Position numbers and translations under genes: made by a program. From JALORV01 sp963703945 (GTDB lineage Bacteria; Pseudomonadota; Gammaproteobacteria; Burkholderiales; Burkholderiaceae_F), in contig CAVPGM010000020.1 of NCBI GenBank assembly GCA_963703945.1, forward strand, positions 62,001-126,000: 64,000 nt of DNA, written 5' to 3'. This document shows, one piece after another, positions 35,010 to 45,238 of the stretch (its first letter is position 1; every line of letters begins with the position of its first letter). A model generated the notes under the pieces. That model searched no databases. It was not told where the DNA came from and worked only from the letters and a program-made list of their open reading frames with translations.

Positions 35010-35864
35010 ATGCCGACGCTACCGGTGGTGCTCAGTTTTGGCGTGTCAGACGGCAGCGGCGCGGGTGGGTTGCAGGCGGACCAGCTCGCGATCGCCAGCA
35101 TGGGCTGCCATCCCGCCAGCGTCGTCACCGGCATTGCCTCGCTGGTCGACGACGACGAGCCCGACTGGACCGCGCTCGAGGCCGAACTGCTCGAGGAACA
35201 GGCGCACGGGGTCCTGCAGAACATGGCCGTCGGTGCATTCAAGGTCGGGACCATCGCCGGTGCCGATCAGGTGCAGACGATCGCTGCCATTCTTGCCGAC
35301 TACGACACGGTGCCGGTCGTGTTCGATCCCCACATCGATCATGCGGCCACGGAGGAGGACCGCGGCGAACTCGCCACTGCACTGCGCGAACTGCTCGTCC
35401 CGCAGAGCACGATCGTGACGATCACGCTGGCGAGAGCACGGCAACTGGTGGGCCTCGCCGGCGACGACGAGCGCGCGGGCGAGCTGAGCGCGGCCGCATG
35501 CGCGCGCCGGATCATCGACTGGGGCTGTCAGTTCGTCCTGCTTGCCGACGCCGAACCCGGCACACCGACGGTCGTCAATACGTTGTACGACGACAACGGA
35601 TGGGTACGTAGCGATTCCTCCCCGCGCGTCGTTGCGGCAGCGACGCGCTTCAGAGGCATCGGCGACACTTTGTCCGCGGCGATCGCCGGCCTGCTGGCCC
35701 AGGGCGTCGACGCGTCCGAAGCCACGCACGAGGCTTCGCAGTACACCGCAGCGGCGATCGTCCATGCATTCCATGCGGGGCTCGGTGTCGCGATTCCGGA
35801 CCGACTGTTCTGGGCCGGGGACGACGACGAGAACGACGATGCCGAGCCGCGCGATGTCAACTGA
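35010..35864 (+). CDS. thiD: hydroxymethylpyrimidine/phosphomethylpyrimidine kinase
   Basis: ThiD phosphorylates HMP and HMP-P for thiamine synthesis. The 284-residue protein has the ribokinase-fold opening LSFGVSDGSGAGGLQAD, VGAFKVGTIAGADQV, and the anion-hole region FRGIGDTLSAAIAG in which GxGD carries the catalytic base. It ends in a very acidic tail (GDDDENDDAE). ATG 35010 is the natural start. The 3' end overlaps thiE by 11 bases, so both are coupled. Confidence 0.9.
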   Translation: MPTLPVVLSFGVSDGSGAGGLQADQLAIASMGCHPASVVTGIASLVDDDEPDWTALEAELLEEQAHGVLQNMAVGAFKVGTIAGADQVQTIAAILADYDTVPVVFDPHIDHAATEEDRGELATALRELLVPQSTIVTITLARARQLVGLAGDDERAGELSAAACARRIIDWGCQFVLLADAEPGTPTVVNTLYDDNGWVRSDSSPRVVAAATRFRGIGDTLSAAIAGLLAQGVDASEATHEASQYTAAAIVHAFHAGLGVAIPDRLFWAGDDDENDDAEPRDVN

Positions 35865-36561
35865 GCGTGCCGACCGCGTGGCGCGCGCGCAAGGTATCTA
35901 CCTGCTGACGCCGCACGTCGCCCCCGCCGACTTCGATTCGATGCTCGCCAAGCTCGACGCGGCGCTGGCGACGGGAATCTCGATGGTGCAGTTCCGCAGC
36001 AAACCGAGCGAACCGATCGACGCGCCTGCGCCCGCGGAGGACAGGTTGCGGCAGGCGCGCAGGGTGCAGGAAATTGCCCGCGCACATCGCGCGCTCTTCA
36101 TCGTCAACGACGATGTCGAGCTGGCGCTGACGCTCGACGCGGACGGAGTCCATCTGGGACGCGATGACGGAGACGTAACCGCCGCGCGCGCTCGCCTGCC
36201 GGAGCGACTGCTCGGCGTGTCGTGCTATGACGATCTGCGGCGCGCCGGGGACGCGGTCGAGTGCGGTGCGGACCTGCTGGCGTTCGGATCGATGTTCCCA
36301 TCGAGTACCAAGCCTGCCGCGGTGCGCGCCTCGCCGGCTCTGCTGCAGGAGGCGAGGCAGCGCCTTCCTCAAGTGCGCATCGCCGCAATTGGCGGTATCG
36401 ATGCGGGCAACGTACGTGCAATCGGTGCCGCCGGCGCGCATGTGGCGGCCGTAATCAGTGCGGTTTTCGATGCATCCGATGCCGGGCAAGCGGCCCGGCG
36501 GCTGCGTGATGAATTCAACCGGGGACGCGCCGAGCATGAATCGCAACGAACAACTGTTTGA
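35854..36561 (+). CDS. thiE: thiamine-phosphate synthase
   Basis: ThiE joins HMP-PP and HET-P to thiamine phosphate. The 235-residue protein has IYLLTPHVAPADFDSML, VQFRSKPSEP, the substrate block IVNDDVELALTLDADGVHLG, and the phosphate-binding FGSMFPSSTKPAAVRASP and IAAIGGIDAGNV. ATG 35854 lies inside the end of thiD; an upstream in-frame ATG 35839 is possible. The last bases overlap hemL, whose ATG is 36536, so thiD-thiE-hemL forms one tight operon. Confidence 0.9.
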   Translation: MSTERADRVARAQGIYLLTPHVAPADFDSMLAKLDAALATGISMVQFRSKPSEPIDAPAPAEDRLRQARRVQEIARAHRALFIVNDDVELALTLDADGVHLGRDDGDVTAARARLPERLLGVSCYDDLRRAGDAVECGADLLAFGSMFPSSTKPAAVRASPALLQEARQRLPQVRIAAIGGIDAGNVRAIGAAGAHVAAVISAVFDASDAGQAARRLRDEFNRGRAEHESQRTTV

Positions 36562-37849
36562 ACGCGCGCAGCGATCGATCCCCGGCGGTGTGAACTCGCC
36601 GGTCCGGGCGTTTCGATCCGTCGGCGGAACGCCGCGCTTCATCGAACGCGCCCAAGGCCCCTATTTCTGGGACGCCGACGGCAAGCGCTATATCGACTAC
36701 ATCGGGTCGTGGGGCCCGATGATCCTGGGGCACGGGCATCCGGCCGTCGTGCGTGCGGTGCAGGAGGCGGCCGCGCGAGGGCTGTCTTACGGCGCGCCGA
36801 CCGAAGCCGAAGTCGAAATGGCCGAGGAACTGCTGAAGCTGGTTCCCTCGATGGAGCAGGTGCGCCTCGTTTCCTCAGGCACTGAGGCGGCGATGAGCGC
36901 GATTCGGCTGGCGCGGGGGGCTGCGGGTGCCGGCAAGGGCCGCCGCAAGATCATCAAGTTCGAGGGGTGCTATCACGGCCACGCCGACAGCCTGCTGGTC
37001 AAGGCCGGCTCGGGGCTGCTGACTTTCGGGCATCCAAGCAGCGCCGGCGTGCCGGCCGAGATCACCCAGCACACGCTGGTTCTCGACTACAACGATCCGC
37101 AGCAACTTACCGACGCATTCCGCCAGCATGGCGACGACATCGCCTGCGTAATCGTCGAGCCGGTGGCGGGCAACATGAACCTGGTGCGTGCCAGCGCCGA
37201 ATTTCTGCGGGCGATGCGCGAACTGACGGCTCACCACGGCTCCATCCTGATATTCGACGAGGTGATGTCGGGCTTCCGCGTTGCCCTGGGCGGCGCGCAG
37301 GCGCTGCTCGCAGTGGAGCCGGACCTGACGGTGCTCGGCAAAGTGATCGGCGGTGGCATGCCGGTCGCCGCGTTCGGTGGCAAGCGCGAGATCATGAAGC
37401 ACCTCGCGCCGCTTGGCAGCGTCTACCAGGCCGGCACGTTGTCCGGAAACCCGGTCGCGGTGGCGTGCGGTCTGGCTACGTTGCGCGAAATTCAGCGGCC
37501 GGGCTTCTACGACGCACTGGAGCGCGCCACACGCCGCCTTGTCGGCGGGCTGGTGGATGCGGCACGCGCGGCCGCACCGTCTTTGGCGTTCTCCGGCGAT
37601 AGCGTCGGCGGCATGTTCGGTGTGTACTTTGCTCCGACCGTGCCGTCGTCCTATGCGCAGGTCATGGCAGGGGACCAGGAACGATTCAATCGCTTCTTCC
37701 ACGCGATGCTCGACCGGGGCGTCTACCTCGCGCCTTCGGCCTTCGAAGCAGGCTTCGTGTCTATAGCGCATGATGCCGGGGTGATCGACGCCTCGCTGGC
37801 CGCCGCGCGCGAGGCTTTTGCGGCTTGCGCGAGACCGGCGGCCGGGTAA
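36536..37849 (+). CDS. hemL: glutamate-1-semialdehyde 2,1-aminomutase
   Basis: HemL makes 5-aminolevulinate, the C5-route precursor of haem. The 437-residue PLP enzyme has ERAQRSIPGGVNSPVRAF, FWDADGKRYIDYIGSWGP, LVSSGTEAAMSAIRLARG, IFDEVMSGFRVALGGAQ and the Schiff-base Lys in LGKVIGGGMPVAAFGG. I chose ATG 36536 (MNRNEQLFERA), which overlaps thiE by 26 bases; the frame is open upstream. It is intact, unlike many neighbours. Confidence 0.95.
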   Translation: MNRNEQLFERAQRSIPGGVNSPVRAFRSVGGTPRFIERAQGPYFWDADGKRYIDYIGSWGPMILGHGHPAVVRAVQEAAARGLSYGAPTEAEVEMAEELLKLVPSMEQVRLVSSGTEAAMSAIRLARGAAGAGKGRRKIIKFEGCYHGHADSLLVKAGSGLLTFGHPSSAGVPAEITQHTLVLDYNDPQQLTDAFRQHGDDIACVIVEPVAGNMNLVRASAEFLRAMRELTAHHGSILIFDEVMSGFRVALGGAQALLAVEPDLTVLGKVIGGGMPVAAFGGKREIMKHLAPLGSVYQAGTLSGNPVAVACGLATLREIQRPGFYDALERATRRLVGGLVDAARAAAPSLAFSGDSVGGMFGVYFAPTVPSSYAQVMAGDQERFNRFFHAMLDRGVYLAPSAFEAGFVSIAHDAGVIDASLAAAREAFAACARPAAG

Positions 37850-37898
37850 GCCGTTTGGCCGGGAACCATTCCGACGCGCGATAGCCGAAAATCAGTTC

Positions 37899-40030
37899 AT
37901 GCGAACCTACCGATTCCTGTTGTCCCTGCTCGCCTCGGCCACGCTGATCCATGCATTCGCGCCGGCCGCGGATGCGCAGCCGCTGCCCCGCTTCGGCGCT
38001 CCCGATCCTCACGTGAAGGCCGAGCTGATCGCCGCCACCGACGCGATCGTCCCCGGTCAGCCGCTCCAGGTCGGGCTGCAAGCTGACGCACGAAAAGGAC
38101 TGGCATACATACTGGCAGGTGCCCGGTGATTCAGGGCTGCCGACACGCATCGACTGGCAGCTGCCCGCCGGGATGCAGGCCGGACCGATCGAGTGGCCCC
38201 ATCCGCATCGTCTTCCGGCCGGACCTTTGATGAACTTCGGCTACGACGGCCAGACGCTGCTGCTGACCACGTTGCAGGTGCCCGCAGACCTCCGCCCGGG
38301 CGCACCCGTCACGCTGAATGCAAAAGCTGAGTGGCTGGAGTGCAACGACGTTTGCATCCCCGGCAGCGCAGACCTGAAGCTGACGCTGCCGGTGGGCAAG
38401 ACGGCCGCCCCTTCGTCGCAAGCTGCGCTGTTCGACACCAGCGCGCCGGCTGGTGCCCGCCCGCGTTGCGGGTCTTTCCGCGCGCGGCGCGATCGAGGCC
38501 AACCGCATCCGGCTGGACCTCGACACTGCCGGCCGGTCTGAAGGCCGACAGCCTCGAGTTCTTTCCGCTCGAAGAAGGTCGAATCGAGCCGGCCGCGGCG
38601 CAGGCATTGACGCGCGGCGATGTGCTCGCTCTGCAGTTGACCGCCGCCCAGCCGGTCAAGGCCGACGCCAAGACTTTGTCCGGCGTCGTGGTCGCCAACG
38701 GAGGGCCGGCCAAAGCTGGCGGCTGGGTTGCGCTGGTCGACGCGCCGCTGGTTGCCGGAGCCGTCAGGGCCCGCGGCGGCCGCGATGAACGCCGCCCCGG
38801 CGGGCGGCCCGACGATGTCGCTGCTCGCCGCTCTGGGCGCCGCCTTCGTCGGCGGACTGATCCTCAATCTGATGCCGTGCGTGTTTCCGGTCCTGTCGCT
38901 CAAGCTGATCGGCCTTGCGCAGCATCGAACGCACAGCGGGCCGATGGCGGCACACGGAGTGGCGTTCGCCGTCGGCGTTGTGCTGTCGTTCGTCCTGCTC
39001 GCGGGCCTGCTGATCGGGCTTGCAGCATGCAGGCAGCGCGCTCGGCTGGGGTTTCCAGTTGCAGACACCGTGGGTGGTGGCGGCACTCACGGTGCTGTTC
39101 TTCGGAATCGGGCTCAACCTGCTCGGCGTGTACGAATTCACCTTCGGCAGCGGCCTTGGCAACACGCGCGCCGCCGACGCGCTGGTCGGCAAGTCCGACT
39201 GGCGTGGCAGCTTCGGAACCGGCGTGCTGGCGGTGATCGTGGCCTCGCCCTGTACGGCACCGTTCATGAGCGCCGCACTGGGCTATGCGATCACGCAGCC
39301 GGCCGCAGTGGCGCTGTCGGTTTTCGCGATGCTGGGCGTTGGCATGGCCACACCCTACCTTGCGCTGACGCTCTTTCCCGCGTTGCTGGCGAAGCTGCCG
39401 CGCCCGGGCCGCTGGATGGAACTGTTCAAGCAGTTCATGGCGTTCCCGATGTTCGCGACCTGTGTCTGGCTGCTGTGGGTGCTGGCCCAGCAGGTCGACG
39501 CCGGCGGAATCGCTCTGGCGCTCGGTGTCTTGGTCGCCGTGTCGTTCGCGCTATGGTCGCTGGGCCTCGCGCAGCGCGGCGCAAACCGCTTCCGCTGGGT
39601 TGCACTGGCAGGCGCCGTGCTGGCTGCGCTGACGTTCACCCCGATCGCGACCACCGAGCCAGCGAGCGCAGCGGGGCGGACCGCCAGCGTCGACTGGGTC
39701 GCCTATTCCCCGGAGAAGCTGGCGGAATTGCGGTCACAGGGCAAGCCTGTGTTCGTCGATTTCACGGCTGCGTGGTGCGTCACCTGTCAGGTGAACAAGC
39801 GTGTCGCGCTGAATACCGACAAGGTCCGTGCGCGCTTCGCCGGCGGCCAGATCGTGCGCATGAAGGCCGACTGGACCAATCGCGACGAGAAGATCACGCG
39901 CGCCCTCGCCGAGTTCGGCCGCAACGGCGTTCCCCTTTATGTGCTGTACGACAGCAAGGGACAGCCCAGCGTTTTGCCCGAACTACTGACGGAAAACACG
40001 GTTCTAACGGCACTCGACCGCGTCAACTGA
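37899..40030 (+). CDS. dsbD: thiol:disulfide interchange protein DsbD family (five frameshifts)
   Basis: DsbD carries reducing power from cytoplasmic thioredoxin to the periplasm. Parts in order: a signal peptide (FLLSLLASATLIHAF), an N-terminal DsbC-like domain with EKDWHTYWQVPGDSG and LECNDVCIPGS, the ScsB-like central domain, eight membrane segments with LNLMPCVFPVLSLKL and VIVASPCTAPFMSA, and a C-terminal thioredoxin domain with DFTAAWCVTCQVNKR. The frame shifts by +1 near 38080, 38453, 38528, 38765 and 39018, each time with conserved sequence on both sides. I treat these as sequencing insertions, as every one can be repaired by removing one base. Confidence 0.85.
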
Positions 40031-40038
40031 GGCCTGTC

Positions 40039-40653
40039 ATGAATTCTGCGATCAACCGTGTCGCGGCGCTCGTCGCCGCATGCTGTGCGTTCGCCATCAG
40101 CGCGGCCGGAGCGGCCGTCACAGCCGGCCAGCAAGCGCCCCAGTTCAAGGGTGTCGACGTCAACGGAAAGCAGGTGTCGCTCGCCGACTTCAAGGGCAAG
40201 TACGTCGTCCTCGAATGGAACAACCCCAATTGCCCGTTCGTGAGGAAACACTATGACAGCGGCAACATGCAATCGCTGCAGAAGCGCTTCGGCGCGGACA
40301 ATGTCGCCTGGGTCGCCGTGAATTCCACCGGCGACTCGCATTCCGACTACATGTCGCCTGACAAACTGGCGGCCTGGTTCAGACAGCAGAACGCCACACC
40401 GGCCGCGATCGTGATGGACACCAGGGGCGAGATCGGGCGTGCCTACGGCGCCAAGGTGACGCCGCACATGTATGTTGTGGATCCGAGCGGAACCGTGGTC
40501 TACGCGGGCGCCATCGACGACAAGCGCAGCGCGAATCCGGCGGATGTGAAGACAGCCAACAATTACGTCTTGGCCGCCCTAACCGACGCGCTGGCGGGCA
40601 AGCCCATCACGACCGCGGCTTCAAGCGCATACGGCTGCACGATCAAGTACTGA
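40039..40653 (+). CDS. exported thioredoxin-fold (redoxin) protein
   Basis: This 204-residue protein has a signal peptide (residues 1-26, AACCAFAISAAGAA) and a redoxin domain: GQQAPQFKGVDVNGKQVSLA, then LEWNNPNCPFVRKHYDSGNM, where the peroxiredoxin-like single active cysteine sits, and YGAKVTPHMYVVDPSG. The C-terminal YGCTIKY with a lone Cys is typical of this subgroup. It starts eight bases after dsbD and is probably a client or partner of DsbD in the periplasm. It is intact. Confidence 0.88.
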   Translation: MNSAINRVAALVAACCAFAISAAGAAVTAGQQAPQFKGVDVNGKQVSLADFKGKYVVLEWNNPNCPFVRKHYDSGNMQSLQKRFGADNVAWVAVNSTGDSHSDYMSPDKLAAWFRQQNATPAAIVMDTRGEIGRAYGAKVTPHMYVVDPSGTVVYAGAIDDKRSANPADVKTANNYVLAALTDALAGKPITTAASSAYGCTIKY

Positions 40654-40668
40654 TCGAACGACAACAAA

Positions 40669-40697
40669 GCAAACGGCCCGCGATGCGGGCCGTTTGC
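40669..40697 (+). terminator. bidirectional terminator between the redoxin gene and groEL2
   Basis: A perfect 13-bp stem, GCAAACGGCCCGC and GCGGGCCGTTTGC, surrounds a GAT loop, 15 bases after the redoxin stop and 40 bases past the end of groEL2 on the other strand. The T-tracts are short in both directions. Confidence 0.75.
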
Positions 40698-40737
40698 GTC
40701 TGCACGGAAGGTTGCGTCAACCGCAACCCGGCGGGCA

Positions 40738-42385
<1,648 letters not shown>

Positions 42386-42414
42386 TGTGAAGCTCCTGTC
42401 TGTCCGTTAAATGC

Positions 42415-42702
42415 TCAGGCGACGACGCCCATGATGTCTTCCTCGCGCATGACGAGAAGTTCCTCGCCTTCGACTTTGACTGTCTGTCCCGAGTACTTGC
42501 CGAACAGCACCTTGTCACCGACCTTGACGTCGAGGGCGATGATCTTGCCGTTCTCATCACGCTTGCCCGGGCCAACCGCCATGATCTCGCCCTGGTCGGG
42601 CTTCTCGGCGGCGTTGTCGGGGATGACGATTCCGGATGCGGTCTTGCGCTCCTGGTCCAGGCGCTTGACGATCACTCGATCGTGCAGAGGACGAATCTTC
42701 AT
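42415..42702 (-). CDS. groES: co-chaperonin GroES (betaproteobacterial type)
   Basis: This 95-residue GroES has KIRPLHDRVIVKRLDQERKT, the mobile loop ASGIVIPDNAAEKPDQG and VGDKVLFGKYSGQTVKVEGE, ending DIMGVVA. It is 29 bases upstream of groEL2 in the same direction and intact. CIRCE lies about 80 bases upstream. Confidence 0.96.
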   Translation of the reverse strand: MKIRPLHDRVIVKRLDQERKTASGIVIPDNAAEKPDQGEIMAVGPGKRDENGKIIALDVKVGDKVLFGKYSGQTVKVEGEELLVMREEDIMGVVA

Positions 42703-42778
42703 AAACTCTCCTACGGTTGTTTTCTCGGATCCGAGAAGTGAAGAAATTTGGGAGACTGGGCTCCGGCCTCGAAGCCTG

Positions 42779-42805
42779 TTAGCAGTCCATCGAGGCGAGT
42801 GCTAA
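42779..42805 (-). promoter_or_regulatory. CIRCE element of the second groESL operon
   Basis: TTAGCAGTC and GAGTGCTAA are separated by nine bases (CATCGAGGC), one mismatch from the CIRCE consensus. Position and orientation fit HrcA repression of groES-groEL at 42702-40738. Confidence 0.93.
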
Positions 42806-43040
42806 TTCTAGGGTCGGCAGGGTCAAGTTTCAAGGGCGGGCACTCCTTCTTACGCAAAAAAGGCCAAGGAAAGCCGTTCTTCTGGGGGTGAGCACACACT
42901 TACATTGCTGTGTTTACCGATGAATGCCTGCGGGCCGTTTCGCCCTCCGAATTCAAGGGCCTAGTGCGTTTGCGTGATACTGCTTTGCCGCAAACTGCCG
43001 AAAATGCCATTGATACCCAGAAAGAGGACAACGCGGGTTC

Positions 43041-43730
43041 ATGGACATCTCCCTCAGGCTGCCATCGCATTGGCTGGCGTCGAATCAGACCAAGGGCAAA
43101 GGCCCGAAGACGCTGCGTGCTTTCGTCAATACGGTGATGAGTTACACGAAGATGGACGTGCCCACAGTCGAATTGTGGGAGACCGCGGTCACCTTTGCGC
43201 CCAAGCACGCCGACCCGCTTTCGGCCCATGCCGCGCTGACGCGTACTTTCGGAAAGAAGGCCGGCCTGAGCTTCGTGTTCCGGGCCGACACCGCGACCGA
43301 AGGACGGTACTGGGTGTATTCGGGCGATCCCTGGCTCGAGCCTCCAGCGGAGGCCGTCAGCGCGCTCGCGCCGAAGCGGCTGATGGTGCAGTTGGCCGAG
43401 GGCTTGCCGTACCGGTTTGCGCTCGAGGCGTGCGTCGGCCATGAACGCACGGTGGATGGGGAAAAGGAAGTCGAACCATTCAAGACGCCGCAGGAGGTCG
43501 AAAGCTGGCTGGTCGCGATTGCACCCAAGTTCGGATTCCGGCCCGACTTCTTCAACGTCGCCATCAAGGAACTGAAGTTTCCCTACGGCAACCGCACCAT
43601 CACGCTGCCGTATTCGTCGATCGAAGGCGTACTGGAAGTGACCGATGCCGAGCTGCTGAAGCGGCCGATGCTGCGCGGCATCGGTTCATATCGCCGGGTT
43701 GGCCTGGGACTGCTGCAGCTGTCGAACTAG
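43041..43730 (+). CDS. orphan Cas6e-like (Cse3/CasE-type) RAMP protein
   Basis: The 229-residue reading aligns over most of its length with the type I-E CRISPR RNA endonuclease Cas6e. Landmarks are DPLSAHAAL (residues 58-66), whose His63 falls on the catalytic His of Cas6e (DPYxxHxxL); LPYRFALEACVGH matching the GxxYRFRLxANP block; WLVAIAPKFGFR; and the C-terminal EGVLEVTDAELL plus GIGSYRRVGLGLLQLS, matching the EGxLxVxD and glycine-rich GIGxxxxxGxGLLxL ends. Starting at Met38 (ATG 43152) would place the His at position 26. No cas gene or CRISPR array is in the window. It is a single-gene unit with its own terminator. The role is unknown; substitution of the usual Tyr/Lys near the His leaves activity open. 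Confidence 0.7.
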   Translation: MDISLRLPSHWLASNQTKGKGPKTLRAFVNTVMSYTKMDVPTVELWETAVTFAPKHADPLSAHAALTRTFGKKAGLSFVFRADTATEGRYWVYSGDPWLEPPAEAVSALAPKRLMVQLAEGLPYRFALEACVGHERTVDGEKEVEPFKTPQEVESWLVAIAPKFGFRPDFFNVAIKELKFPYGNRTITLPYSSIEGVLEVTDAELLKRPMLRGIGSYRRVGLGLLQLSN

Positions 43731-43752
43731 GCCGCTCACCGGCCCGATGCAG

Positions 43753-43778
43753 AAACGGCGCCGCGGGCGCCGTTTTTG
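43753..43778 (+). terminator. rho-independent terminator of the Cas6e-like gene
   Basis: AAACGGCGC pairs with GCGCCGTTT across CGCGG at 43753-43775, followed by TTGTTTTG. It lies 23 bases after the stop at 43730 and shows the gene is transcribed as a short unit. Confidence 0.8.
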
Positions 43779-43833
43779 TTTTGCTGCGCTGCTGCGCGAT
43801 CGAAACACCGCGCCAGCGGTCGTTGGACTTGCT

Positions 43834-45222
43834 TCACAGCATGAAGCCGAGACCGGGCTGCGGGAAATTGACCACGTTCGGCAGCACGTCAGCGAGCTGC
43901 GTTGGGCCGATGCCGAACCAGGTCGCCAGCGTCGCGGCGTACTGGACGACCGACGTCGTCGGAAGCAGATTGCCGCGGCCCACGTCGTTGGCGCCGCGCA
44001 GCACCGTGTCGGGCCAGACGCCGTACAGTTCGCCACCCTTCACCGCGCCGCCCACCACGAAATGATGCGCGCCCCACCCGTGGTCCGACCCCTCGCCGTT
44101 GGAATCGAGCGTGCGTCCGAAATCCGACGCCGTAAATGAGGTCACGCTGTCGGCGATGCCCAGGCTCACCGTCGCCTGATAGAACGCAGACATCGCATTG
44201 GCGAGTTCAGTCATTCGTCCAGCATGCCCGTTGATCAGGCCGGAATGCTGATCGAAGCCGCCGACCGACACATGGAAGACCTGCCTCTTGGCGCCAAGGG
44301 CCTGGCGCGCGGCGATCATGCGAGCGACGTTGCGCATCTGATTGCCGAGCCCGGTATTCGGAAAGGTCGAAAACGGAGCGGCCGTGGCCGGAAATCCGGC
44401 CAGCGCCGTGTTGAGCGTCTCAGCAGCTTCGGCCGATCGCTTGACGACCGTGTTGTAGTCCTTTTCGAAAAGATTGGTGCGGTCCTCGGTCATCAGGCGC
44501 CGTGCCGTCGCCGGCCCTGCGCTCGACCCGAACAGCGTGCTGCCGGAGATCCCGGTGATCGCCAGCCCACCGTTGTTGCCGATCTGCATCTGCACAGTCG
44601 ACTGCCCGGACAAAAATACCGCCGTTCCGGACGCCGACACGCAGGTGAAGTTCTGGAACTGGTTGTTGGATGCGAGCAGATCTCCCATGCGGCCGCCCCA
44701 GCCCACGCGTGCGCCCTCTCGTCGTCCGTTGTATGTCTGCCAGACCGACTGCTGGTCATTGTGGGAGAACAGGCTCGGCGGCAGCGGCACGCTGCGGGCC
44801 TTGTACTGCGCCATCGTCGTCGGAACGACCAGGGTGCCCACATTGGCCAGCACCGCGGCCTTGCCGGCGTCATAGATGGTCTTCAGTGGCTGCAGTTCCG
44901 AACGCAGCGAGATCTGGCGGCCGGTCATCGACTGGTTGGTCGGCGTGGTGATCGGCAGCAGAACGTTTTGTGCAAGAGTGAGGTTGGTGCGCGACTGTGC
45001 GTACAGCTGATAGCTCGCGTTGTCGTACGGCACCACCGTGTTGGAATGATCGTTGCCGCCGTACATGAACACGCAGACAAGAGCCTTGTAGTCGGTCGGC
45101 GCGGTCTGCGCGGCCGCCGTTCCGATGGCCGCCAGGTTCAATGCCCACGGTGTGGCGGCACCGGCCACCGACAGCCGGGACGCGGCGCGCAGGAATTCGC
45201 GGCGGGAAGCTTGGGTCGTCAT
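43834..45222 (-). CDS. DUF1501 domain-containing protein, Tat-exported
   Basis: This 462-residue protein begins with a twin-arginine signal (SRREFLRAASRLSVAGAA) and continues with DUF1501 features VCVFMYGGNDHSNTVVPYD, GRMGDLLAS, VFHVSVGGFDQHSGLINGH, FTASDFGRTLDSNGEGSDHG and WGAHHFVVGGAVKGGE. The fold belongs to the alkaline phosphatase/sulfatase superfamily, with metal-ligand-like Asp/His residues. It is co-transcribed with the upstream DUF1800 gene, a pair found together throughout bacteria; the role is not established. It is intact. Confidence 0.9.
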   Translation of the reverse strand: MTTQASRREFLRAASRLSVAGAATPWALNLAAIGTAAAQTAPTDYKALVCVFMYGGNDHSNTVVPYDNASYQLYAQSRTNLTLAQNVLLPITTPTNQSMTGRQISLRSELQPLKTIYDAGKAAVLANVGTLVVPTTMAQYKARSVPLPPSLFSHNDQQSVWQTYNGRREGARVGWGGRMGDLLASNNQFQNFTCVSASGTAVFLSGQSTVQMQIGNNGGLAITGISGSTLFGSSAGPATARRLMTEDRTNLFEKDYNTVVKRSAEAAETLNTALAGFPATAAPFSTFPNTGLGNQMRNVARMIAARQALGAKRQVFHVSVGGFDQHSGLINGHAGRMTELANAMSAFYQATVSLGIADSVTSFTASDFGRTLDSNGEGSDHGWGAHHFVVGGAVKGGELYGVWPDTVLRGANDVGRGNLLPTTSVVQYAATLATWFGIGPTQLADVLPNVVNFPQPGLGFML

Positions 45223-45238
45223 CAGATTCTCCGTCCGC

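Noticed and set aside
37899..40030. Programmed frameshifting or true pseudogene in dsbD
   Set aside because: Five separate breaks without slippery sequences, all of the same sign as in many other core genes, fit sequencing insertions better.
42806..43040. Possible CRISPR array next to the Cas6e-like gene
   Set aside because: No direct repeats of 20-40 bases with regular spacing are present here or anywhere else in the window.
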